A stretch of DNA of 64,000 nt from Rhizobium sp. N324 (GTDB lineage: Bacteria; Pseudomonadota; Alphaproteobacteria; Rhizobiales; Rhizobiaceae), in the NCBI RefSeq assembly GCF_001664485.1, contig NZ_CP013630.1:1739001-1803000 (forward strand). The letters run 5' to 3'. Each line of letters opens with the position of its first letter. Within the stretch, counting starts at the first letter, position 1. The translations under genes were made by a program, and so were the position numbers. The notes beneath the pieces were generated by a model. That model saw only the letters and a list, made by a program, of their open reading frames with translations. It did no database searches and was not told the DNA's origin. Shown here piece after piece: positions 37,566 through 47,527 of the stretch.

Positions 37566-40448
37566 TCAAAAGAAGCCACGGCGCTGCCACCAGCCGGCTT
37601 TCTTCGGCTTGCCGTCATCGCTTTCGGCATTTTCGCTGCGGGTGGATTTCACCGTCGGCTCGGAGGAGGTGATGTTGGATTCGCGGTTGGCGCGAACCGG
37701 CTTTGCCTCTTCCGGGGCTTCTTCCTGGGCGGGCGTTTCAAGATCGGCGGAGGCCTCGACCAGCTCCGGCGCGGGTTCGGCGACAGGAGCCGCTTCTACC
37801 ACCGGCTCCTCGACCGGCGCTGCAGCGGCTTTGCGACGGCCGCGGCCACGGGCGGGCTTCACATCCTCGGTGACAACAGCCGCAGCCTCGACGGCGGCAG
37901 CTGCGGCCTGGCTTTCGCCAGCCTGATCGGCAACCGCTTCGACAGCTTCTGCTTCCCCAGGAACGCCTTCGTTCGAAACGTCGTCGCCTTCGCTCTCGTC
38001 AGGCCCATTGTCTTCACCGGCTTCGCCGGCCGTCAGTTCAGAACCGTCCTCGGCGCGGTTGCGGCGGCCGCCGCGTTTGCCGCGGCGGCGGCGCTTGCGG
38101 CGCTGCGATTCTTCGCTCTCAGCCAGCGTCTCGGACGTGGCTTCGGTGTTTTCATCACCTTCGCCGCCCTCGTCGTCGCCGTCTTCATCCTCGTCGCCGG
38201 CTTCGCCAGTCGCCGATGCCGGCTGCTCGGCATTGCCGTTGCGGCCGCGCCGGCGCCGGCGGCGCTTGCGCTTGCGGTTGCCGTCACCTTCGCCTTCCGA
38301 GCGCGCCGCAACGGGTCGCTCGGCAGCGGCCGGCTTTTCCTCGATTTCCTCGTCTTCGTCCTCATCCATTTCGATGACGATGTCGTCGTCGTCATCCTCG
38401 GGAATGGCTGCGAAATTGAAGAGCGTCTCGATCTTGACCGGGTTCTCCACAGCCTCGCCGCGATCGATGGCGAAATGCTGCGCGCCGACCGAACCGTCCG
38501 CATCGATGACGATAGCGACGCCGAAACGATTTTCGTAGTCGATGATCGTCTGGCGCTTGTGGTTGAGCAGGTAGAGCGCAATGTCAGGCGTGGTGCGTAC
38601 GCTGATGTTGTGCGTGGTATTCTTGAGCAGATATTCCTCGATACCGCGCAGGACATGCAGCGCGACGGAGGACTGCGAACGCACATGGCCGCTGCCGCCG
38701 CAATGCGAGCAGACCTGCGTCGTCGATTCGAGAACCGAGGCGCGGATGCGCTGGCGCGACATTTCCAGCAGGCCGAAATGCGAGATCCGGCCGACCTGGA
38801 TGCGGGCGCGATCGTTCTTCAGGCATTCCTTCAGTTTCTTCTCGACGGCGCGGTTGTTGCGTTTTTCTTCCATGTCGATGAAGTCGATGACGATCAGGCC
38901 GGCAAGGTCGCGCAGGCGAAGCTGGCGGGCGACTTCGTCGGCAGCCTCGAGGTTGGTCTGCAGCGCGGTGTCTTCGATCGAGTGTTCTCGGGTCGAGCGG
39001 CCGGAGTTGACGTCGATCGAAACCAGCGCTTCGGTCTGGTTCATGATCAGGTAGCCGCCGGACTTCAGCGTCACCTGCGGCTGCAGCATGCGGTCGAGCT
39101 GGGCTTCGATGCCGGAACGCGAGAAGATCGGATGGATGTCGCGGTAGGGCTGAACCACCTTGGCATGGCTCGGCATCAGCATCTTCATGAAGTCTTTCGC
39201 TTCACGATAGCCTTCTTCGCCGGAGACGATGATCTCGCCGATATCCTTGTTGTAGAGGTCGCGGATCGAGCGCTTGATCAGCGAGCCTTCCTCGTAGACT
39301 AGGCAGGGCGCGGTGGATGCCAGCGTCAGCGTGCGGACGTTTTCCCAGAGGCGCATCAGATATTCGAAGTCGCGCTTGACCTCGACCTTGGTGCGGTTGG
39401 CGCCGGCTGTGCGCAGGATGACGCCCATGCCCTGCGGCACCTCGAGCATGCGCGCGATTTCCTTCAGGCGCTTGCGGTCGGCAGGGTTGGTGATCTTGCG
39501 GGAAATGCCGCCGCCGCGCGCCGTGTTCGGCATCAGCACGGAATAGCGGCCGGCAAGCGACAGATAGGTGGTAAGAGCTGCACCCTTGTTGCCGCGCTCT
39601 TCCTTGGCGACCTGCACCAGCAGGATCTGACGGCGCTTGATGACTTCCTGGATACGGTACTGCTTGCGCGGCTTGCGCTGCACGCGGTCCGGCACTTCTT
39701 CCATCGCGTCTTCGGCGCCGACAGATTCGATGACTTCCTCTTCGCCGTGATCGTCATCATCGTCGTCATCATCGTGGCGACGCTTGCTGGTATCGACATC
39801 TTCGGAGATCGAGTCGGTTTCCACCATGGCGGCCATCGCGCCGCCGGTCGAACCGTCATCCTCGTTGTCGACGCTCGCAGCGCCTTCGGCCTCGACATCA
39901 GTGGGAACGGCGTCCTCGGTCGCGGTCGTCTCGGCAACCGGTTCGGCGGCCTTCTTGCGGCTGCGGCGCGGTCTTGCCTTCTTGGCCGGCGCTTCTTCGG
40001 CGGCCTCGGGCGCTGCCGCGGCTTCTACCGCCGGCTCTTCCGTTACATCTGCCGTTTCCGGCGCCGCTGCCGGCACGATGCCGACATCCGGCTGATCCTG
40101 CTTGGAAAGATCGACCATCGGCGCGGTTTCGACATGCTCGACGTCTTCGTCGCGGCGATGCTCCTCGGCTTCGGCCCGAAGCAGCGCCTGACGGTCGGCA
40201 AGCGGTATCTGATAATAGTCGGGATGAATTTCGGCGAAGGCCAGGAAGCCGTGCCGGTTGCCGCCGTAATCGACGAAGGCGGCCTGCAGCGAGGGCTCGA
40301 CCCTCGTTACCTTTGCCAGATAGATGTTGCCGCGGATCTGCTTCTTGTGCTGGGACTCGAAGTCAAATTCTTCTATGCGGTTCCCGCGAACGACAACGAC
40401 GCGCGTCTCTTCCTCGTGAGACGCATCGATAAGCATTTTGTCTGCCAT
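37566..40448 (-). CDS. rne: ribonuclease E
   Basis: Endoribonuclease that starts mRNA decay and processes rRNA and tRNA; degradosome scaffold. 960 residues. The S1 domain starts at about residue 37 (GNIYLAKVTRVEPSLQAAFV) but is split by an acidic, Ala/Glu-rich insert of ~170 residues (about 92-260, with an eight-Asp run at 226-233), a feature of alphaproteobacterial RNase E. S1 resumes at YRIQEVIKRRQ. Then come the 5' sensor region, the DNase I-like domain with D479 (SIDVNSGR) and D522/D525 (IDFIDM), and the Zn-link C580/C583 (CSHCGG). The C-terminal ~300 residues are disordered, with Arg-rich patches (RKRKRRRRRRG) for RNA or partner binding. GAGGAG precedes the ATG. Confidence 0.96.
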   Translation of the reverse strand: MADKMLIDASHEEETRVVVVRGNRIEEFDFESQHKKQIRGNIYLAKVTRVEPSLQAAFVDYGGNRHGFLAFAEIHPDYYQIPLADRQALLRAEAEEHRRDEDVEHVETAPMVDLSKQDQPDVGIVPAAAPETADVTEEPAVEAAAAPEAAEEAPAKKARPRRSRKKAAEPVAETTATEDAVPTDVEAEGAASVDNEDDGSTGGAMAAMVETDSISEDVDTSKRRHDDDDDDDDHGEEEVIESVGAEDAMEEVPDRVQRKPRKQYRIQEVIKRRQILLVQVAKEERGNKGAALTTYLSLAGRYSVLMPNTARGGGISRKITNPADRKRLKEIARMLEVPQGMGVILRTAGANRTKVEVKRDFEYLMRLWENVRTLTLASTAPCLVYEEGSLIKRSIRDLYNKDIGEIIVSGEEGYREAKDFMKMLMPSHAKVVQPYRDIHPIFSRSGIEAQLDRMLQPQVTLKSGGYLIMNQTEALVSIDVNSGRSTREHSIEDTALQTNLEAADEVARQLRLRDLAGLIVIDFIDMEEKRNNRAVEKKLKECLKNDRARIQVGRISHFGLLEMSRQRIRASVLESTTQVCSHCGGSGHVRSQSSVALHVLRGIEEYLLKNTTHNISVRTTPDIALYLLNHKRQTIIDYENRFGVAIVIDADGSVGAQHFAIDRGEAVENPVKIETLFNFAAIPEDDDDDIVIEMDEDEDEEIEEKPAAAERPVAARSEGEGDGNRKRKRRRRRRGRNGNAEQPASATGEAGDEDEDGDDEGGEGDENTEATSETLAESEESQRRKRRRRGKRGGRRNRAEDGSELTAGEAGEDNGPDESEGDDVSNEGVPGEAEAVEAVADQAGESQAAAAAVEAAAVVTEDVKPARGRGRRKAAAAPVEEPVVEAAPVAEPAPELVEASADLETPAQEEAPEEAKPVRANRESNITSSEPTVKSTRSENAESDDGKPKKAGWWQRRGFF

Positions 40449-41073
40449 GTAAGCTGTGCTCCTCGGCGTGGCCGCGAGAGCGCATTCCCGACTGCTGTTG
40501 AAACAGAAAGAATGCGGTCCGCAGTGGCCGCGCCGGATAATGAAAGTCGCGCCTGATGCGAGGGGGAGGGCAGCAGCCAGACCGCAGCCGGAACCATTTC
40601 GGTCCGGGGCCTGTACACTTCAGATAAAACCTGCTGCGAAACCATCAACAACCAAGCGTGATCGACAAATACGAAGACCCATTCGGGTCCGATGAGTTTG
40701 CTCCCTGAGAGCGTGGTGGCTGATCCACCAATGAATTCCGACAATGAGCCGGAAAATCAGGATCCAGTTCTACGGGTGAAGCGCATGAGACGGCGGACGA
40801 TGACCGGTGTGGCGCCAGGTCCAGATCTGGCTGGCAGCCTTTGCGGCGACTCTATCCCGTCAACACTTTACCCTAAAATTCGTTGTATGTTTTCCGTGTC
40901 ACAATAGCAAGGGAAAAGCCAAATGTGCCATAATATTGATGGATTTCGTAACGCATAGAAGCTGGGGATAAAGCGATTGCGATTCGGCAGGCCGCAACGG
41001 GTGTTTCGTCCCAACGACGTTCGACGCGGCCGCGCCGGCTCCATCGCAGTAACAGATAGGGTGTGGCGGTTTA
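40449..41073. other. long intergenic region between divergent rne and amiC
   Basis: No credible gene. The rne side (40449-40560) can fold on the minus strand: GCATTC/GAATGC and CTGTT/AACAG are nested, with GCGGCCAC repeated on both flanks. This is a plausible long, structured rne 5' leader; RNase E is known to autoregulate through its leader in E. coli, so a similar role is a guess. The amiC side is AT-rich near 40.86-40.94 kb and contains TAATAT, a possible promoter. Confidence 0.4.
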
Positions 41074-42360
41074 TTGTTTAAGAGGGCTCGGACCGCGGTG
41101 AAATCCGCAATGCGGCGATCGACATGCGCAAGGCGGGTTCTGACGGCGTTTCTGGCCGTTGGTCTGTTGTCGGCTGTTGTTGGTTCCGTCGAGGCCAAAG
41201 ATCCGCTGCTTGCTTATGGCGCGCGCATCATCGGCGACGATGCAAGAACCCGCATCGTCATCGATTTCGATCGGGAACCGCGTTTTTCCGTCCACTATAT
41301 CGCCAATCCCGAACGTATCGTCGTCGACCTGCCGGCGACCGCCTTCGGTTTTCCGGCCAAGGATCTCGCTGCCCGCGGCCTGTTCAAGGATATTCGCTAC
41401 GGTAAGATGGACGAGGAGAGTGCCCGCATCGTGCTGACGACGGCAGGGCCGGTGAAGCTGGCGCTCGCCAAGGTACAGGCCGACGAGGCCGGCAAGGGCC
41501 ATCGCCTCGTGCTCGATGCGGAGATGATCGACAAGCAGGCCTTTGCCGAACTGGTCAAGACGCAATCCTGGGGCGATCGGGCCTGGAGCGATCGGACCTC
41601 GAACGATGAGACCGGCGCAGCCCAGACGACGAGCGCCATTCCGGCACCTGAGAAAACCGCTCCCGGGGATTTCGTCATCGCGGTCGACGCCGGCCATGGC
41701 GGCATCGATACCGGCGCGATCGGCGTCGACACCAAGACCGAGGAAAAGCAGGTGACGCTCGCCTTCGCCAAAGCCTTGACCGAGCGGCTGAACAAGGAGC
41801 CGGGCATCAAGGCTTTCCTGACGCGCAAGGATGACGAGTTCCTGTCGCTGTCGCAGCGGGTGCTGATCGCCCGCCAGAACCATGCCGGGCTGTTCATTTC
41901 GCTGCACGCCGACACCCTGAAGCAGAAGGATATCCGCGGCGCCACCGTCTACACCATCTCCGACAAGGCATCCGACAAGCTCGCCGCCGACCTTGCCGAA
42001 CGCGAAAACCTCTCCGACCAGATCGCCGGCAAGGAGACTGTCGCCGAGCCGCCCGAGGTCGCCGATATCCTGCTCGATCTGACCCGGCGCGAGACCCAGG
42101 CCTTTTCGATCTCGCTGGCCGAAAGCGTGCTGAATTCGTTCAAGGACCAGGTCGGCACCATCAATAATCCGCACCGTCATGCCGGTTTCCGCGTGCTGCA
42201 GGCCCCAGATGTGCCGTCGATCCTTCTCGAGCTCGGCTTCCTCTCGAACGCCGAGGACGAGAAACTGCTGCTCGACGAGACCTGGCGCGGCAAGATCGTC
42301 GGTCTATTGACCGACGCAGTGAAGCGCTACCGCGCCGCCGTCATCGCCAATGGCGGCTGA
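41074..42360 (+). CDS. amiC: N-acetylmuramoyl-L-alanine amidase
   Basis: Periplasmic zinc amidase that cleaves peptide stems from glycan during cell separation. Up to 428 residues. An N-terminal signal (ARRVLTAFLAVGLLSAVVG) ends near VEA. An AMIN domain follows (about 45-135), then Amidase_3 with the zinc ligands in VDAGHGGIDTGAIG, SLHAD and catalytic Glu in LELGFLSN. Start uncertain: TTG 41074, GTG 41098 or ATG 41110 are all in frame and keep the signal peptide. Next gene is mrcA, 366 bp on. Confidence 0.92.
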   Translation: MFKRARTAVKSAMRRSTCARRVLTAFLAVGLLSAVVGSVEAKDPLLAYGARIIGDDARTRIVIDFDREPRFSVHYIANPERIVVDLPATAFGFPAKDLAARGLFKDIRYGKMDEESARIVLTTAGPVKLALAKVQADEAGKGHRLVLDAEMIDKQAFAELVKTQSWGDRAWSDRTSNDETGAAQTTSAIPAPEKTAPGDFVIAVDAGHGGIDTGAIGVDTKTEEKQVTLAFAKALTERLNKEPGIKAFLTRKDDEFLSLSQRVLIARQNHAGLFISLHADTLKQKDIRGATVYTISDKASDKLAADLAERENLSDQIAGKETVAEPPEVADILLDLTRRETQAFSISLAESVLNSFKDQVGTINNPHRHAGFRVLQAPDVPSILLELGFLSNAEDEKLLLDETWRGKIVGLLTDAVKRYRAAVIANGG

Positions 42361-42726
42361 TGCCCGCCGCGCCCCATAAATCCATAGGGGTTTCAGGTCG
42401 ATGAAATCCATAAAAACAGAGACTTAATGTGCATCGCATGATTCAAACTCTGAGCAGCATGGCTCGGATGGGCGGCGGCGACGGGCGTTGCTTGGATGTG
42501 ACAGTCCCGATGAAACGCGCCCGCGGCGGTGAATGCGGCGGGCAGGGCCCTATTTTCCTCACAATCGCGCCGTTACTCCGGCTTATGTTTCGTAAGCCTT
42601 GAGCGCGGAATCGGCTTGTGGCGGTAGCGCTCATGGAGTAAGCCGCGCAACGTGCAAATTGCCTTGATCGGTGCAATCGTTGCGTTCTGCGCCGATTGAA
42701 GATCGAAGAGACCGGTAGCTGAAAAT
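42361..42726. other. intergenic region between amiC and mrcA
   Basis: No gene is supported. A short hairpin GGCTTA/TAAGCC lies around 42583-42601. The final 60 bp should hold the mrcA translation start region, whose Shine-Dalgarno is weak. Nothing else is recognisable. Confidence 0.4.
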
Positions 42727-45186
42727 ATGGTTAGACTTTTTGGATATTTCTTCGGAATGGCCTGCGTCCTGTTTCTGGTCGCGGCGGCGGGTGTTGCCAT
42801 CTATCTCGCCAACGTCGCGAAGGATCTCCCGGACTATGCCGTTCTGAACAGCTACGCGCCGCCGGTGACCACCCGTGTCCACGCCGGCAACGGCGCGCTG
42901 ATGGCCGAATACGCCAAGGAAAAGCGTCTCTTCCTGCCGATCCAGGCCATCCCCGACCGTGTCAAGGCGGCTTTCCTGTCGGCCGAAGACAAGAATTTCT
43001 ACAATCATCCGGGCGTCGATCTCACCGGCCTCGGCCGCGCCATCCTCGTCAACCTGCAGAATTTCGGTTCCGGCCGCCGCCCGGTCGGCGCTTCCACGAT
43101 CACCCAGCAGGTGGCCAAGAACTTCCTTCTGAGCTCTGACCAGACGATCGACCGCAAGATCAAGGAAGCGATCCTGTCCTTCCGCATCGAGCAGGCCTAC
43201 AGCAAGGACAAGATCCTTGAGCTCTACCTGAACGAGATCTTTTTCGGCATGAATTCCTACGGCATCGCCGGCGCCGCGCTGACCTATTTCAACAAGTCCG
43301 TCACCGAACTGACCGTCGCCGAAGCCGCCTATCTGGCATCCTTGCCGAAAGGCCCGGCCAATTATCATCCTTTCCGCCATCCGGAAGCTGCGCTCGAGCG
43401 CCGCAACTGGGTGATCGACCGCATGATCGAGAATGGCTATGTGAGCCAGAGCGACGGCGTGGAAGCCAAGAAGCAGCCACTCGGCGTCACCGCCCGCACG
43501 ACCGGCCCCTCGCTTTTTGCTTCGGACTATTTCGCCGAAGCCGTGCGCCGCCAGCTGATCGACCAATATGGCGAGAAGGTTCTCTATGAGGGCGGCCTTT
43601 CTGTACGCACCTCGCTCGATCCGCAGATGCAGCTCGCCGCCCGCAAGGCGCTGCAGGACGGTCTGGTGACCTATGACGAGCGTCGCGGTTTCCACGGGCC
43701 GATCAAGCAGATCGATGCAAGCGGCGACTGGGGCAAGGCGCTTGCCGATATTCCGGCACTCGCCGACGTGCCGGAATGGCGGCTGGCCGTCGTGCTTGCG
43801 GTTTCCGACAGCAATGTCGATATCGGCCTGCAGCCGGCCAAGGATGGAAGCGGCAAGGTTTCGGCCGACCGTCAACGCGGCACCATCGATGCCAAGAACA
43901 TGCAGTGGGCCTTCCGTTCGGCCGACGCCGCCCGCAAAAGCACGAAATCGCCGGTCGGCGCCGTAGCCCCCGGTGACGTCGTCTATGTCGCAAAGCTCGG
44001 CGGCGACGCCTCGACCTCCTATCGCCTGCAGCAGCCGCCGAAGGTGCAGGGCGGCCTGGTCGCCATGGATCCGAAGACCGGCCGCGTGCTAGCCATGGTC
44101 GGCGGCTTCTCCTATTCGCAGTCCGAATTCAACCGCGCCACCCAGGCGATGCGCCAGCCGGGCTCCTCGTTCAAGCCCTTCGTCTACGCCGCCGCGATGG
44201 ATAACGGCTATACGCCGGCTTCCGTCATCATGGATGCGCCGATCGAGATCGTCTCCGGCGGCCAGGTCTGGAAGCCGGAAAACTACGGCGGCGAAGTCGG
44301 GGGCCCGTCGACGCTGCGCTCGGGCATCGAGCATTCGCGCAACCTGATGACGGTGCGTCTCGCCAACGATCTTGGCATGAACATCGTCGCCGAATATGCC
44401 GAGCGCTTCGGCATCTACGATCACATGATGCCGGTTCTCTCCATGTCGCTCGGCGCCGGCGACACCACGGTACTGCGCATGGTCTCGGCCTATTCGGTCA
44501 TCGCCAATGGCGGCAAGCAGATCAAGCCGACCTTGATCGACCGCATCCAGGACCGCTACGGCAAGACGATCTTCAAGCATGAGGAGCGTCTCTGCGAAGG
44601 CTGCAATGCCGGCGACTGGCAGAACCAGGAAGAGCCCAATGTCGTCGACAACCGCGAAACCGTTCTCGACCCGATGACCGCCTATCAGATCACCTCGATG
44701 ATGCAGGGCGTTATCCAGCGCGGCACCGCCGCCGGCAAGATCGATCTCGGCGGCCGCGACGTGGCCGGCAAGACCGGCACCACCAACGACGAGAAGGACG
44801 CCTGGTTCGTTGGCTTCACCCCGGATCTGGTCGCCGGCCTCTATATGGGCTTCGATACGCCGGCCCCGCTCGGCCGCGGCGGCACCGGCGGCGGTCTCTC
44901 CGCTCCGATCTTCAACGAGTTCATGCAGGCCGCCGTCAAGGACGCGCCGGAGTCGAAATTCGTCATTCCGCCGGGCATGAACCTGATTTCGATCGACCGC
45001 AAGACCGGCATGGCCGCCATGGACGGCGATCCGAACACCATCATCGAGGCCTTCAAACCAGGCACCGGCCCGGCCGACAGCTTCAACGTCATCGGCATGG
45101 ATAGCACCATGGCGCCGGAAGAGATCCTGAAGACCTCGCCGCAGGCAAACCAGGCCGTCCAGACCGGCACGCCCGGCCTGTTCTAA
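42727..45186 (+). CDS. mrcA: penicillin-binding protein 1A
   Basis: Bifunctional peptidoglycan glycosyltransferase/transpeptidase, 819 residues. One N-terminal membrane anchor (residues 4-28). The GT51 domain has catalytic Glu in SAEDKNFYNHPG, then GASTITQQVAKNF and RKIKEAILSFRIE. A linker/OB-like domain lies at about 310-430. The transpeptidase has SSFK (QPGSSFKPF), SRN (HSRNLMTVR) and KTGTT (AGKTGTTNDEKDAWF). This is the main polymerase for polar growth in Rhizobiales. A 13-bp hairpin follows. Confidence 0.96.
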   Translation: MVRLFGYFFGMACVLFLVAAAGVAIYLANVAKDLPDYAVLNSYAPPVTTRVHAGNGALMAEYAKEKRLFLPIQAIPDRVKAAFLSAEDKNFYNHPGVDLTGLGRAILVNLQNFGSGRRPVGASTITQQVAKNFLLSSDQTIDRKIKEAILSFRIEQAYSKDKILELYLNEIFFGMNSYGIAGAALTYFNKSVTELTVAEAAYLASLPKGPANYHPFRHPEAALERRNWVIDRMIENGYVSQSDGVEAKKQPLGVTARTTGPSLFASDYFAEAVRRQLIDQYGEKVLYEGGLSVRTSLDPQMQLAARKALQDGLVTYDERRGFHGPIKQIDASGDWGKALADIPALADVPEWRLAVVLAVSDSNVDIGLQPAKDGSGKVSADRQRGTIDAKNMQWAFRSADAARKSTKSPVGAVAPGDVVYVAKLGGDASTSYRLQQPPKVQGGLVAMDPKTGRVLAMVGGFSYSQSEFNRATQAMRQPGSSFKPFVYAAAMDNGYTPASVIMDAPIEIVSGGQVWKPENYGGEVGGPSTLRSGIEHSRNLMTVRLANDLGMNIVAEYAERFGIYDHMMPVLSMSLGAGDTTVLRMVSAYSVIANGGKQIKPTLIDRIQDRYGKTIFKHEERLCEGCNAGDWQNQEEPNVVDNRETVLDPMTAYQITSMMQGVIQRGTAAGKIDLGGRDVAGKTGTTNDEKDAWFVGFTPDLVAGLYMGFDTPAPLGRGGTGGGLSAPIFNEFMQAAVKDAPESKFVIPPGMNLISIDRKTGMAAMDGDPNTIIEAFKPGTGPADSFNVIGMDSTMAPEEILKTSPQANQAVQTGTPGLF

Positions 45187-45203
45187 CCATCGCCGAATTT
45201 TGA

Positions 45204-45239
45204 ACGCCCGCCGCGGCTCTTTACATCCGCGGCGGGCGT
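45204..45239 (+). terminator. strong hairpin after mrcA
   Basis: A 13-bp perfect stem, 45204-45216 with 45227-45239, 10-nt loop. It lacks a T-run; prfB starts about 50 bp later, so readthrough is possible. Confidence 0.5.
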
Positions 45240-45286
45240 CTCTATGTCCACCAGCACCGGAAGAACCGAGACAGAGAAGCAGGAAA

Positions 45287-46418
45287 ATGCGAGCGGAAAT
45301 CGAAAACGTGGTCGATGAAACCAAGCAGGCTATCACCCTGCTGAGGAGGCATCTTTGACTGGGACCAGGCGATAAGACGGCTGGACTGGTTGAACAACAA
45401 GGCAGAGGATCCGACCCTCTGGAACGATGCGCAGGAAGCCCAGAAGCTGATGCGCGAGCGCCAGCAGCTCGATGACGGCATCAATGGCGTCAAGCAGCTG
45501 GAACAGCAGCTGAATGACAATATCGAGCTGATCGAACTCGGCGAGGAAGAGGGCGACGAAGGGGTCGTTAAGGAAGCCGAGGATACGCTGAAGGCCTTGA
45601 AGGCCGAGGCCGCCCGCCGCCAAGTCGAAGCCATGCTCTCCGGCGAAGCCGATAGCAACGACACCTATCTCGAAGTCCATTCCGGCGCCGGCGGCACCGA
45701 GAGCCAGGACTGGGCGAACATGCTGCTGCGCATGTACACCCGCTGGGCCGAACGCCAGCGTTTCAAGGTCGAGCTTCTCGAGGTCCATGACGGCGAAGAG
45801 GCGGGCATCAAATCCGCGACCCTGCTCGTCAAGGGACACAATGCCTATGGCTGGCTGAAGACGGAATCGGGCGTGCACCGGCTGGTGCGCATCTCGCCTT
45901 ACGACAGCAACGCGCGTCGCCACACCTCCTTCTCGTCGATCTGGGTCTATCCCGTGGTCGACGACTCGATCCAGATCGAGATCAACGAAGGCGATTGCCG
46001 CATCGACACCTATCGTTCGTCGGGCGCCGGCGGTCAGCACGTCAACACCACCGACTCGGCCGTGCGCATCACGCATATGCCGACCGGCATCGTCGTGCAG
46101 TGCCAGCAGGAGCGTTCGCAGCATAAAAACCGCGCGAAGGCGTGGGACATGCTGCGCGCCCGCATGTACGAAGCCGAGCTGAAGAAGCGTGAGGACGCCG
46201 CAAACGCCGAAGCCGCCTCCAAGACGGATATCGGTTGGGGCCACCAGATCCGCTCCTACGTGCTGCAGCCCTACCAACTGGTCAAGGATATGCGCACCGG
46301 CGTCGCCAGCACCGCGCCGGACGACGTGCTCGACGGCGAACTCAACGAGTTCATGGAAGCGGCGCTTGCCCACCGCATCAGCGGCGCCGCCGACGCGGTC
46401 GTCGACGACGTGGACTGA
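45287..46418 (+). CDS. prfB: peptide chain release factor 2, programmed +1 frameshift
   Basis: Releases peptides at UGA and UAA. The gene is in two frames: ATG at 45287 reads 23 codons to CTT TGA (stop at 45356-45358), and a +1 shift on CTTTGAC continues in the frame starting GAC at 45357 for 353 codons, giving 376 residues. An internal AGGAGG three bases before the slippery codon completes the classic autoregulatory element. The catalytic GGQ is in [10 protein letters not shown]. The stop-codon-reading tripeptide is SPY ([15 protein letters not shown]) where E. coli has SPF. Terminator just downstream. Confidence 0.97.
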
Positions 46419-46443
46419 CAGACAAAACCACGATTGAGACGAG

Positions 46444-46468
46444 AAAGCCCCGGAGACGGGGCTTTTTT
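46444..46468 (+). terminator. intrinsic terminator of prfB
   Basis: AAAGCCCC (46444-46451), loop GGAGAC, GGGGCTTT (46458-46465), then T-run to 46468. The convergent hydrolase gene ends six bases later. Confidence 0.9.
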
Positions 46469-46473
46469 GATGC

Positions 46474-47493
46474 TCAGGCCATCGCTTTGACAGCGCTGTC
46501 CTGAAACAGCGCTGCCGACAGATCGGCAATCTCGTCATGAATGGCCGCGCGCTCGATATCAGGAGGATCGGTAAAGAGCTCTGCCGCAAAGGCCAGGCCG
46601 AGGGCGGTACCTTCAGGCACGAAGACATAATGGCCAAGCCCGCCGCCGAAGATTTTAAGAGAACTGCGCCGGAGCCGCGCATGCAGCCATGCGGAACATT
46701 CTTCGGCCGGTGCCGCCCTGTCGGCATCGCCGACCACAATGAGGGCGGGCGCGTCGACGGCTTTCAGGCTTTCCTCGCTGAAACCGAAAATGGAGCGGCC
46801 CGGCGCGCACAGGAGTGCGGCCTTGATTCTGTCGTCCCGGTAAGACTTCGACATGCGCGACCATGAATGGCGAAAGACATCGCTGGTGCGAAGCAAGGTC
46901 GGGATATGATCGGCAAGGTCGGGAAATTCCCTTGGTCCGCGCGCCGCGCCCGGCTTCATCCTGGATAGTTCGAACTGCGAAAACCGGGCGACAGCGCCGA
47001 GAAGCAGCATCACGCTATAGGCTCCGGCCGAAAATCCGGCTGCGAACACGCGGGTGGTATCGATATGAGTGGAGAGATCGCCGAGCCAGTCATCGCGGCG
47101 GTCGAGCATGAAGCTCAGATCCGGCGCCCGCTCCCAAAGGCAGGCAAAGCCTTCGGCGCGATAGGGCTCGTTGCCGGTATTGCCGTGATGGTTGACGCCG
47201 AGCGCTGCAAATCCGCGCTCGGCGAGCCGTCGCGCCAGCCACTCCAATCCCGCCGCGGATCCGCCGGTGCCATGCGACAGCAAGACGAGGGGATAGGGCC
47301 GGGCCTCAGGCCGGATGGCTGCGTCGCGGGCGACGACCGCCTTCTTGAACCAGCTTCTTTCCGCCGTATCGTTTTCCAGCGCCGCGTCGGCAGCCGGATA
47401 CCACAGCGACCAGCTGATGGGTCTGGGGCCGTCTGCGTCCCAGTTCGATCTGTTGTCGTCGTAAAGGACGCCGTCGCGGAAGCCGAGTTTCAT
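46474..47493 (-). CDS. alpha/beta hydrolase, dienelactone hydrolase-like
   Basis: A 339-residue serine hydrolase. The oxyanion loop reads LLSHGTGG (about residue 72), the nucleophile elbow GFSAGAY, the acid probably in VVGDADRAAP, and the His in GGGLGHYVFVPEG. There is no signal peptide. Layout resembles predicted dienelactone hydrolases and platelet-activating-factor acetylhydrolase-like proteins. Substrate unknown. Its 3' end faces prfB; upstream is a hypothetical exported protein. Confidence 0.8.
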   Translation of the reverse strand: MKLGFRDGVLYDDNRSNWDADGPRPISWSLWYPAADAALENDTAERSWFKKAVVARDAAIRPEARPYPLVLLSHGTGGSAAGLEWLARRLAERGFAALGVNHHGNTGNEPYRAEGFACLWERAPDLSFMLDRRDDWLGDLSTHIDTTRVFAAGFSAGAYSVMLLLGAVARFSQFELSRMKPGAARGPREFPDLADHIPTLLRTSDVFRHSWSRMSKSYRDDRIKAALLCAPGRSIFGFSEESLKAVDAPALIVVGDADRAAPAEECSAWLHARLRRSSLKIFGGGLGHYVFVPEGTALGLAFAAELFTDPPDIERAAIHDEIADLSAALFQDSAVKAMA

Positions 47494-47527
47494 TTCTTCA
47501 GCACCTTCCCGAACGGATCCTCGCGGT

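Noticed and set aside
45287..45390. Frameshift error or pseudogene in prfB
   Set aside because: The interruption is the canonical CTT TGA C with upstream AGGAGG; programmed frameshift explains it fully.
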